In this document: positions 25,141 through 35,390 of the stretch, piece after piece
How positions within the stretch are numbered: the first letter of the stretch is position 1
Layout of the letters: every line of letters begins with the position of its first letter
Source: Ricinus communis
Taxonomy: Eukaryota > Streptophyta > Magnoliopsida > Malpighiales > Euphorbiaceae
Assembly: GCF_019578655.1 (NCBI RefSeq)
Contig: NC_063261.1
Span: 2,046,001-2,110,000, forward strand
DNA length: 64,000 nt
Direction of reading: 5' to 3'
The notes under the pieces: model-generated
Databases searched by the model: none
What the model saw: the letters and a program-made list of their open reading frames with translations, nothing else
What the model was told of the DNA's origin: nothing
Position numbers and translations under genes: made by a program

Positions 25141-26449
25141 GGATACTATCATTTCTCCCCTTAAACTTAATTTTTCCTGATAATTGAGTCCAAATTGATT
25201 CTAGAAAGTAATGTTAATTCAATTGTTCTTAAACCTAAATGAGATTCATTCGTCCTCAACCTCCCAAAACTTGTGAAAGGTAGTAACTCTCAACATTGGG
25301 TTTTACGTAATTCCCTCAATATATGGATCAAGAAAATGGATGCTGACAATAATATTTTTATACTTCTAGGGAAAATAAAGTAGCGCGCGCGAGCGAAGGA
25401 GATGCATTTCTAGTACTGGTAATATTGTACAAGCTCTTAGGGAAGAATCTTTTTCTTATTTCTGCCTTTCTTTCCCATGGCGCAGGTTTCATTACTTTTC
25501 TTCAATTCGATCGTCTCATAAGGCAAAGGATATCAAATGATCGATTCACTATTGAGAGCATTAATCCAAAAAGGATGAATATTGTGGTGTTCTAACAGCG
25601 GCAGATCAAAAAAGAACTTGATGAGCGAAATTTGCTGACACGAATGCCTCCTTAGTTTAGGAACGAACCCACATCTCCTTCGGGGAAGTTCCGATTATGC
25701 TCCATGATGAGTAGGTGGAGAGGATACCCCCAAAGACCACATTTCTGATCCCTATTTGCATCTCAGTGGGTTGGTCTGGTATGAGAAGTTATAGGAAAGA
25801 GTATATTACAACATCTCTAATTCATGAATTTCTAATGATCGCCGTGTTCCATTTTCCTTGCGGCTAGTAGAATAGGCTTCAGATAGAGGAAAAATGGACT
25901 ATTAGACAAAATCTTGACTTTGGCAGATAAAGACTGATATGAATTTGAGGATTCTGCTTACTGGATTAGCACAAATTGAGTTATCTGACGCAATGAGCTC
26001 ATAGAAAGTGTAAATGGCCATTCAACCACCATAATAAATGCAGCTTCACGAGCATGATCTTTTCTTCATGGACATTCCTTACTGCTAAACTAGTGTCCAT
26101 AAAAAAGGAAGTCGTCCTACTTGTGAATAATTGTTCACGGTTAGGAATTTTATCTTCATGAGTGTGAACTTATTGTCACAGCCATAATGGTTAATGTTCA
26201 TGGTTGGGACAGCTAGGTCGTGAAATCTTATGTCCCTTTTCTCTAAAAATTCAAGAGAGGACTCTTCATAGGAGTGAAGCCTATGTCACGAGTGTGACAT
26301 TTAAAGTTAACGGTTAGGATTAGAAGTGGTGGAGTCTTTTATTCATTTCCTATCTTTCCTTCATTCGGCTGCTTCAGAGTGGGAATCATTAGTCACAGGC
26401 ATGACATTACTCTATTTTGTTTTCACTTTTTCAAGCTATTATTCCTAAA
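25141..26449. other. Unassigned repeat-like DNA between inverted LTR copies
   Basis: No convincing gene. One plus-strand frame at about 25670-25870 is open for roughly 60 codons apart from one stop (SFGEVPIMLHDE...), which may be a retrotransposon coding relic. A cluster at 26050-26320 repeats GTCAC-AGTGTGA and GTTCA(C/T)GGTTAGGA motifs. A related motif set occurs at 35430-35650. Confidence 0.4.
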
Positions 26450-27480
26450 ACTTGCAAGAGAGCACTTAAAGGCAAAATGTTAAGTATTGTTTGCCCTTAT
26501 AAACCAAGAATGGAGGAGGGATGAATTGGTGAATGGAAGAATGATAACCAATTAAAAATTTTAGAAGATTAGAAAGAGTCAAAAGGAAAGAACACAAGAA
26601 TTATAGTGGTCCGGGTATTAACAAATCCTACATCCACTCCCCAATATCCAATTGGGTGTTTCACTAACACATACACACAATATAATAGGGTTTTACCCAA
26701 GCTCACTCCCACCTTAGTGTTTAGGTCTCAAACTGAAAATTACACTTGTATCTAAGGCTCACACACAACCTTACACTTTTGTTTAAGACTTATACACAAC
26801 CTTACTAGAGTTTTTCCTAAAGGCTGACTCTCAAACCTAATCCAAGTGTTTTGGCTAACACTCACGCCCTTACAAAAATATAAAAAGATCTACAACAACC
26901 TTTATAAGGTTTAGATACACACACATTATTCAAAAAGGTGTGAAAATGTTAAACAATAAATTTGCCACCATTAGAGGTTGTTGATCAACCATAGGCGACC
27001 TTTGGAGGGGGTATTTATATCCCCTTCAAGCCAAAGAGTCGTAACAACTAGAGTATAAGCCATAATCTTACTTGAAACTCTAGTTAGTGCATTAAATGTA
27101 CTGTTAGAGCACATAGCTGATCGGCTCTATGCAGAGCTGGTTGACTCTAGATAATTTCGATTGGCCTAAAACTCGAATTTTTACATTGTTTTTCGATATT
27201 TTCTGATTTTTAGATGTTTCATAATTACTAAAATAGACTTTCTAGAAGGATTTTATTGATAATAATCTAGATTTTAATTATTATATTTAATTAAATAGAT
27301 ATTTATTGATAATTATCCTAATTATCTTTAAAACCTATATTTATCGATTAAAAGGATTTTGATAAATCTCTTTTAATTATTAATAATTCTTTGAAATTAT
27401 CAATAATTAAAGGGATGATATCCTGGCCTCTAGGGTGTCCTACATCTATAAATAGAAAATATAAACCCTAAGCTGGGGGG
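26450..27480. mobile_element. LTR-like repeat of unresolved family
   Basis: Sequence of the type ACCAAGAATGGAGGAGGGATG followed by ACAAATCCTACATCCACTCC and successive CACACAACCTTAC/ACTTTTGTTTAAG phrases looks like degraded retroelement LTR DNA. It also contains a CTGATCGGCTCTATGCAGAG motif at about 27118, shared with the Tat/Ogre-like LTRs. A 13-base G run ends it at 27475-27487. No coding region seen. Confidence 0.35.
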
Positions 27481-27487
27481 GGGGGGG
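27475..27487. repeat. Poly-G run
   Basis: Thirteen consecutive G residues in AT-rich DNA. The exact length is prone to sequencing error. Confidence 0.85.
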
Positions 27488-28019
27488 CTTGGCAACTGAG
27501 TACAAAATGATCGTAAGATCTTGGCGTACGTACTGTGATTTCCAAAAGAAAACACAAAACCCACTAAACACTTTGGGTATCAACTTCCTTCTCTACTCCT
27601 GAGACTTAAGGATTTGTTCAATATGGTGACAATCTAAGGATTTCTAAATACTCATACATCTCATCATCTTTCTTCCCTTTTCTCTTTATGATTATTTTTA
27701 TATTCTAGTATCATGATTAGGATCTATTCATGTGATTTGTGATGTTAGATCTAGTTATGATATGAATTTAATAACTTCCCATGAATCAGTATGTTAAGTT
27801 TTTTCAAATCTAGTAGCTTTTACGAGATTGCATGTTTGATCTTAAGTTTTTTCCATGTTCCTTATGAGAATTATATGATTAGGCATTGATCTCTTAATAT
27901 TTTGGATAAAGTTGTCGTATATAGTTAAGTATTTATTTGAATAAGATTTAGAGTTAATTATTTATGTCTGTCTGTTCAAAATCCATTGATGTTAGCATTA
28001 GGTCATTTTCTTGTTTTAC

Positions 28020-28800
28020 GATATGTTTTATATATACATTAATATTATTTTATATTTTTTTTTTGCATGCACATTGATTATGTGGGAGTTTTGAAGTTTC
28101 TATCTGCTCAAATCGGCCTAGCATCATCCTTAAATTTGATTGGCTCTATGAACAACTGATTGGCTATATATAGAGCCGATCAGCTCTATGACACAACCAA
28201 TCGGTTGTTCATCCCATAGTCGCCCAGTTTTGACAGCTTTTGCCAGATATTTACTTGACAATTGGATTTACTAGTTTTTGCCTATTTTATTTGGTTTTTT
28301 ATTAGTTTTTGCCTATTTTTATTCTTGGGGATGTAATTTTTTTTTTCTTGCTTTCTTTGATATTTGTAATCTATGAATAGTGTGCAAATACTTGCTTTTT
28401 TTATTGTTAATTAAAAAGAACTCATATAGACTTAGTGCTTTAAAATTTAGATTTTGGCATGCAATCTATAGTCTATTAGGTTAAAAAGATGGTATATCAA
28501 TCTTAATCATAAAATCCAATTAGATTTAGATAGGCTTTGCCATGGTCAATTAATAAATATCCCATTTAAACTTATGAAGTTAAAACAAACTCTTAGCATG
28601 CAAGATGTAGCCTACTTAGGATTAAATGTTGGTAAAATTGGACTTAATAATTAAAATTGGGCTAAACTAGGTGGACCTCTTTGTATGTAATTAAGTATTT
28701 AATTCAACTAATCAATCAAAAGGGATTAGGTCAGACTTAATGAAATGTGCTAGAATTAGGCGGACCTAACATGTTGTATTGCTTATGTGTAGAAAATATT
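28020..28800 (+). mobile_element. Tat/Ogre-like LTR copy B (partial)
   Basis: Closely parallel to copy D at 34410-35160: both contain GATATGTGGGAGTTCT/ATTATGTGGGAGTTTT-type starts, AATCGGCTCTATG-type motifs, the phrase CATGCAATCTATAGTC/CATGCAATCTGTAGTC and end with TTGCTTATGTGTAGAAAATATTATG. After that point the two diverge. Copy B lacks the TGGCGACTCC motif seen in A and D, suggesting a deletion or rearrangement before the gag at 29000. Confidence 0.6.
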
Positions 28801-28979
28801 ATGCTGCATTTTTAATGAAAGGAAGAAAGACTCACTTCGAAGAGTCTCTGGGAGTAATAAGGTTAGAAGGATGGTTGTACTATAATTTGTCTTTGTGTTT
28901 TCTAACCTTTCTCTTTGTGTATTACACGTGTATCATGCATATTATACATCTTATGCATCACACTAACCCTTTATTTTGA

Positions 28980-30075
28980 AGCCATATAGATTCATCACCT
29001 TTGGTTGGAAGAGACAAAAGGGTGGCAAGCTAGAATGGATATCAAGAGGACCAATTTCACCAACAATCAAGACAAGAGCCAAAGAAATAGTGCTTCAAAA
29101 GCTGAAACAAAGATGGCTCATGCCCAAGACACTGATGCTATCAAGACTGCAATTATGGCTAACCTAAGGATTATGATCCGAGAGGAACTCCACCAAGCTT
29201 TGGCTGAGATTTTTTAGAAACAGACTATTCAAAATACTGTTACTACTCCTACAACTATTATTTTTATTCTGGAAGCACGTGGTAAGCACCTCTAGTACCT
29301 AGATGACTACATGCTAGGAGAAGTTAAGAAAGAATCTACTCTTACTACAAAAGTTGTTATGAAATCTGAGATTGTGCACAATCTGACTAAAAGGCTCAAT
29401 AAGATGCAAGATATTCTGAAAGATCAAGGTTTAGATTCAACCTATGATTTTGAAAAACTGATGCTAATTGGAGAAGACAAGTTGCCTCCTGAATTTCACG
29501 CGCCTGAAATGTAGAAGTTCAATAGAACTGGAGATCTAAAGGTGCATTTAAAGTAAAATGCTACTATCATGAGTGCTACTCATTTTGCTAGGACCCAAAT
29601 TATTAAGTTGTTTGTACTTTCATTAAAAGAGCTAGTTGTGAACTAGTACCATGGGTTGGAAAAGCCTATTAAGTCCAACTGGAAAAAGCTTTGTGATGAA
29701 AAAAGCTTGTTGACTATAATGCTTACCTAGAAGTCTCTATAAGGGATTTAGAATCAATAAAGCAAAAGTCCAATAAGTATTTTTCCGACTTCTTGACTAG
29801 ATGGAGAAACAAAGCAAGGTTAATGAAGAATAAGCCTTCTGAAAATTATCAAGTTTGAATGTTAATTCAAAATGTTCTCCCATCTTGGATGGAAAAGCCA
29901 CAAATGATGAATTTTAAGACCTTTACAAGCTTGTATAATAATGGCTTACAACTCGAGAAAATTGAAAATGCAGAAGCTGGATGAAACATGGGAAACTATC
30001 GAGCTAGAGAGATCGAAGACCTACCATCTGAAGATGATGAAGCTTTGCAAGATTTAGATGTTGATTTAGAACAAT
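28980..30075 (+). pseudogene. Ty3/gypsy (Tat/Ogre-like) gag remnant, plus strand
   Basis: The plus strand reads through a gag N-terminal part (29005-29217) and then a frame that aligns with the minus-strand gag at 21593-21889. Both carry LDSTYDFEKL/LDLIYDFEEL, GEDKLPPEF/DEDKMPTKF, KFN-TGDLKVHLK and the YHGLEKP/WYHGLKK motif. Stops (for example at the W of the WYHGL motif) and a frame change show decay. Downstream residues DFLTRWRNKARLMKNKPSE are typical of the gag C-terminal part. It ends in an acidic stretch (LPSEDDEALQDLDVDLEQ). Confidence 0.75.
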
Positions 30076-31199
30076 GATATGATTTTGCTTCTAGCTAGGA
30101 TCAATGATATAACTATGATTTTTGCTTATTTTAATTGATGTTTATTTTAATGGTATATTGCATGACGATGATTATTACATGAACATATTTAACATTAATA
30201 TGATTTGAGTTGGTTTATTTAATATGGGCACAAATGATAACCCTAAGTACAGTTCTACTACACAAAATATAACTCTTAAAAATAGAGAAAAGTGAGAGAA
30301 AAAAAAAAGAAAAAAAAAAGAGATAGTATTGGATACGCACAATTAAATTCAAGGTAGCAGTGTTATCTAACACACTAGAGGCAAAGCAAGAAAGCCAAGT
30401 TCATCCCTCATTGTATTAATTACTACCTCAAACCAAGGACCTCCGAAGATAAAAGAGATTAAAAAGATTGGTGCTTTAATCCTAAAACATGCAAGACCCA
30501 TTGTATTTGAATCTAAAAGAAAATCTAGATCGGGTTTCCATACAAAGAAGGAAAAGGATATGTCTAAAGATGCTAAAAGGAGTTCAAATATCAAGGGCAA
30601 TAAGTTCATAAGTCAAACTGGACCGTTTCAGATACTATCTTTGCAAAAAAAAAAAAGAGAAAACAAAGACAAATAGAAAAATAGAAAAACAAATCCTGCT
30701 AATTTTAAAACCTTTATAAGCTAGTCAAGCAAAAGTTAAGGAAATAAAATGAAAAATATTCAGCTAGAAAATCTAAAAGGATTAATGAATAACAGGAGTG
30801 CTATTATATAAAATAGAAAACATACCCATTTGTGCCCTTATTAAATGGACAAAATTTGATTAGGATTTTGTTAAATTTGTCACATAAGTCTTTATTGCTT
30901 GTGCACTTCCAGAAGGAAAAAACAAAACAAGGAGTGGAATCTATAAGATCTGAATAAAAGTATGAGCATTCTCTTTAACTCTTTTGCAGGAAAATCTGAA
31001 TTTGTATCACTAAGTCCCCATCAGTCCTGACATCATGCACAATGAATCGACAAAGCTAGAGTCTTTTAACTTTCATTCAGAAATTTTATCTTAGGGGAAG
31101 TCTTGAGAATCAATAGAATCATTTGCAAGCGTTAACAAAAGAGACTGCGAGTACTCCAGTTCATATTTCTCACATAACCAAATCTAAAAGAAAGAAGAA

Positions 31200-31435
31200 A
31201 GAAAAAAAAAAAGAGCCTACTAAGTTAAAAATCCCGAAAGGCCGGCTTAGGAAAAAGTTAAGGCAAAAAGAAATAAAAAAGAAGAGTCTATTAAGTTGAA
31301 AACCTAAAAAGATGGCTTAAGCAAAAACAGAGTTTGCTAAGCTAAAAACTCGAAAGGGTGCCTAAGAAAAAAGTTAAGACATTAATATACTAAGTTGAAA
31401 ACCTAAAAGGGCAGCTTGTGCAAAAGTTAAAGCAT
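31200..31435. repeat. Irregular ~60-bp tandem repeats
   Basis: About four copies of a unit built from a CTACTAAGTT-AAAACC core, GAAAGG(G)CGGCTTAGG and AAAAGTTAAGGCA, with diverged spacing. They lie downstream of the gag remnant in the retroelement internal region. Confidence 0.7.
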
Positions 31436-32269
31436 AAAAGTAAGGAAAGAAAATATTTGGTTGCTATATGTATGAGATTGTGGAAAGGTATCACTATTAT
31501 TGCACAAGTATTAGTACAACTCAAGGAAAAATGAGTCAATCCCGTCATGCTTGAGTTATCTCTAGACCTATGCTTTCTGTGGTCACCATGACTTTTAAGT
31601 CTCTGATATATATCATTGTCTATATCTCCTTCTATCAACTATTAGGCTCCATACCCTATGACTGAAGAGTAGACAACCAACTTACCAAAGCATCAATCTT
31701 TTGCTGATGAGCATTAAAGTGTCTTTGTCCAAACTAAAGGATGACTTTTAGAAATGCATTACCATACACAACATACATATCATGCACCTTCACTATCTTC
31801 ACTATGTACTTGTATATGCCACTAACTTATAACATGAAAATAAAATAAAAAGTCCAACAGAGAGAAAATGCTTAATCGACACTCAAGTTTACTTCCCAAA
31901 ATGGAGATTATCAATTTTACTTTTCGAAGTGGAAGATTATTTGTTATATCCCGAAGCAGAATATCCTCATCTTGAAGTGGAATACAATTACTAGAAGATC
32001 ATTATATTACTTTCTAAAGCAAAAGCTCACCAACATATTTTATGAAAATAGAGAATCAGTTTAAGTTCTGAACACTCGACACACATCTCGAAGCATAAGT
32101 TATCCAAGAGAGCAAGCATATACCAGTCTAACTCTCGGAATTAGGAAGTTTACCAAATCACGGCCCGAAGTATAAATCATAACTCTTTGCTTTCTAAAGC
32201 AAAAGGTAACCAAGAAAACTTTAAAAAATCAACAACAAAAGTGCCCATCATCTAGGATTTTGAGAAGAC

Positions 32270-32430
32270 AGGCATGGTCCCTAAATCAAATGGGTGTGGT
32301 CCCTAATCAGACGGGCGTGGTCTTTAAATCAAACTGGCGTGGTCCCTAAATCATAATGGTGTGGTCCCTATAAATCAGACAGGTGTGGTCTCTAAATCAA
32401 GATACGGCAGGCATAGTCCCTATATCAAGC
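32270..32430. repeat. Tandem repeats of GGCGTGGTCCCTAAATCA type
   Basis: At least six copies of a roughly 21-25-bp unit containing (G/A)GG(C/T)GTGGTC(C/T)(C/T)TAAATCA, with small indels. A few more degenerate copies follow to about 32540 (GGC(C)ATAGTCC(C/T)TATAT). Confidence 0.8.
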
Positions 32431-32699
32431 ATGTATTTTCTTGAAGGGTAATCTTTAAGGTGTGATGGCCATAGTCCTTATATTAAGCATGTATTTATCT
32501 TGAAGAGTGATCTTCAAGAAGTAACGAGCGTCGTCCTTAAGTCAAAGCCAAAAGTTTCTGCATATATCCTCTAGAGAGAGTGGTCTTCGAGATGTCGAGC
32601 CTATAAAGTGTGGCTTCAATGGCTCATATATCCTTTTATTGTATCCTTGATATTTATAATTTTTCTTAATTTACTTAGTCATGTGCATGTTTATAAATT

Positions 32700-33325
32700 T
32701 CAACAAACTGGGGGCAAACACCATGGGCAGTAGTTTTGAGTGTGCACCTAAGTATTTCAACCTAATTAGGAACACGCTAACTAGTCATAGAGACTAACAC
32801 AGAGAAAGGAAGTCGCCACCCGAGTAATTCTCCATAATACTTTTACTAATTAAGTAGTGTACTAGATTCTATAAGGAAGCTTCGCCACACCTAGATATAG
32901 ATCCAGAACCCAACTTTCTTATTTATGTATCTCTATTTCTAATTTTATTATTTAATGGCATATTGCTTATAAATATAGCACAAATTTTTCTATATATCAA
33001 GCACTACAGTATGTGAGGTCCACTTAAGCCTAGCCCATTTTAGTTAAGCATAATTCTCATTTATATTGTTAGCATAAGTTAACTATTCAATTATATATGA
33101 GGAAGCCCACCTAGTCTAACCCAATTACAATTTATGCTCTGATTACCAAGTTCTTACCCTAAATGGACTACCATTTGCATGCTAAGGCCCAATTTCAACC
33201 TATTCTAAGTGAGTTGATTAATTAACTAAACATGGCAAAGTCTGCTAAGTCTAAATAGATTTTAACTTAAGCCCGATTTACTAATATATTAACCTAATGG
33301 GCTACAAATTAACTTAGATTAATTA
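32700..33325 (-). mobile_element. Tat/Ogre-like LTR copy C (partial) with leader
   Basis: Same orientation as copy A. It carries the leader (CCATGGGCAGTAG, ACCTAATTAGGAACACGCTAACTAG), a mutated primer-site motif GGAAGTCGCCA (32808-32818), and the LTR landmarks GGAAGCTTCGCCACA and CCTAATGGGCTAC. It is cut at about 33325. Confidence 0.6.
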
Positions 33326-34410
33326 GGTTGAAATCTTTTCCTAGCTCTAATTATCCAAATTAGCATTATGTACCATTTAACACCATTGAGAGTTGTTAAT
33401 TCTCAATCCGGTAGAACGAGCATCCTATCTCTAGGCGAATTCAATTCTAGGTTGCAAAGGACAATCCAAACCTAAACGCCTTTCTCAAGAACATTCAAAT
33501 TCCAAAAATCATTCAACAAGATATGAAGAACAAATCAATAAGCATTTTTATTGCAAACCAATATTGAAAATTAATACATTTAAGTCAAAAGTTAAGTACA
33601 AAAATCCCTAGATAAAGAACCCCCAATGGGTTAACAAGTTTAGCTAATCATATTCATTATCAAAACCCACAAGAATTCAATTACAACAATGAGTAAAGGT
33701 AGAGAAACCCGAATACACCCTTGGATGAGAGTAAACAGCTCTAATTTCTCTTGCCCAATCTTGAATTGATTCTTGTTCCTCTTGCTCGAATTGAAACCAA
33801 TCAACGAACCTCGCCCAATCTTCAATCTTCAAAGAGAATCCAATTGAAACCTTAGTCCAAGTCTCCTTTTTCCTTAATTCCAGCTCAGAAAACCCTTAGA
33901 GAGAGAAAGAATAGAGTTTGGGATGTCCTCCCCCCCTCTCTTTTTTTTCGTTTCCCTATTTTCTTTCTTTTAATTAATTCGTCCAGCTGCCAAGAACATG
34001 GCCGTGTTGATGCCTGTGTTGGGAACACGGCCTGGTATTGGTGGGCGTGTTGGGAATACGGCCCCGTGCTGATGGCCGTGTTACTCTCTGTGGTCATGCT
34101 TCTTAACGCTTCTTTTTCCTGTTGTCAAATGCACCCAACACGGCCCGTTTTGGTGCCCGTGTTGGGAACACGACTTACTCTTCAGAACGTGTTAGGAACA
34201 CGGCCGTGTTCAGCTTCCTCATGCGCGAACTTGACTTGTTTCGGCAACTTTGACATCCAATTCTGCTCCAATTCTTCCCTTTATCACTCTTTGACTTCTT
34301 TTGGACCTAATGCACAAAAATAGACGCATAAGGTGAGTGTTGGGACCAATTCACATCCAAATGTACATAAAATTAGCCTTAAAACCCCATTTAGATGTGT
34401 GTATTCTACA
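33326..34410 (-). mobile_element. Probable LTR of a second retrotransposon family, with CGGCCG palindromes
   Basis: The right end, read on the minus strand, begins TGATGTGTGTAGAATACACA, a start common in plant LTRs. The block contains AAAACCCTTAGAGAGAGAAAG and a CT-rich stretch, then a cluster of GAACACGGCC motifs at 33990-34211. No coding capacity is seen. The left boundary and a target duplication could not be established, so solo-LTR status is a suggestion. Confidence 0.4.
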
Positions 34411-35390
34411 CACATCATATACATATAGTTATTTTGTATTTTTATGTATGTACATCGGATATGTGGGAGTTCTAAAGTTTATGCCTCCTCGAATTGGCTT
34501 AGAACCAACCTTAAAGTCGATCGGCTCTATGAATAGCTCATCGACTGTACATAGAGCCGATCGACCTTGTGACACAGCCAATCGATTGTTCGTCCTACAG
34601 TTGTCCAGTTTTAACAGCTTTTGTTAGATCTTCGCCCGATGATCGAATTTTGCTAATTTCTACTTATTTTATTCTTGTCTTCTTAGTTTTTGCCTATTTT
34701 TAGTGCTTTCTTTGATATCTATAATCTGTGAATAGTGAACAAATACTTACTTATTTGATTGTTAATTAAAAATAACTCATAGACTTAGTGCTTCAAAAAT
34801 TAGATTTTGGCATGCAATCTGTAGTCCATTATGTTAAAAAGATGGTAAACTGGGCTTAATCATAAAATCTAATTAGACTTAGATGGGCTTTTCTATGCTC
34901 AATTAATGAACTGCCCATTTAAACTTAGGAAGTTAAAACAGGCTTTTGGCAGGCAAGATGTAACCTATTTAGTATTAAAAGCCGGTAAAGTTGGAATTAA
35001 TAAACAAAATTGGGCTAAATTGGATGGGTCTCTTTGCATGTAATTAAGTAGTTAATTAGATTAAGCAATCAAAAGGGATTGGGCTAGATTTAATAAAACA
35101 AACTATAATTAAGTGGACTAACATATTGTATTGCTTATGTGTAGAAAATATTATGTTGCACTTATAGGGATAGACTACTAACTAATAAAATTAAAGGTAG
35201 GAATACATAATTAAGACATAAGAAGTAAAATGTCCTAATGATTTACTTAGGTGGCGACTCCCTTTCTCCGCGCTAGTCTCTGTGACTAGTTAGCGTGTTC
35301 CAATTAGGTTGAAAAGCCTTGTAATACCGTAGTCGCTAAGAACACTTGATTGCGCGTCCGAAACTGCCGCCCATAGATTCAGCGGTTGAG
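34410..35390 (+). mobile_element. Tat/Ogre-like LTR copy D with primer-site motif and leader
   Basis: Plus-oriented copy parallel to copy B up to about 35160. It then continues to ATTTACTTAGG, a TGGCGACTCC motif at 35252-35261 and the leader that ends GAAACTGCCGCCCATAG near 35375. It contains a 16-bp-stem hairpin at 34516-34565. No gag follows; the element is cut. Confidence 0.65.
34516..34565. repeat. Inverted repeat: 16-bp stem, 18-nt loop
   Basis: GTCGATCGGCTCTATG (34516-34531) is the exact reverse complement of CATAGAGCCGATCGAC (34550-34565). A matching structure with the same loop length is present in copy E at about 53940-53993. Confidence 0.85.

Larger units (their letters stand above)
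30076..32700 (+). mobile_element. Non-coding retroelement internal region with tandem repeats
   Basis: No protease, reverse transcriptase or integrase signature was found. It holds a stop-free basic frame (30371-30676), an irregular tandem array at about 31200-31435, a stretch of CCCGAAG(C/T)(A/G)GAA-type repeats at about 31870-32200, and a second array of GGCGTGGTCCCTAAATCA units at 32270-32430. Near its right end, AAACTGGGGGCAAAC (about 32692-32706) resembles the polypurine tract and 3' end of Tat-type elements. That reading is inference only. Confidence 0.45.

Noticed and set aside
34066..34323. 85-codon plus-strand Cys/Ser-rich frame
   Set aside because: It is generated by the GAACACGGCC repeat cluster inside an LTR-like block.
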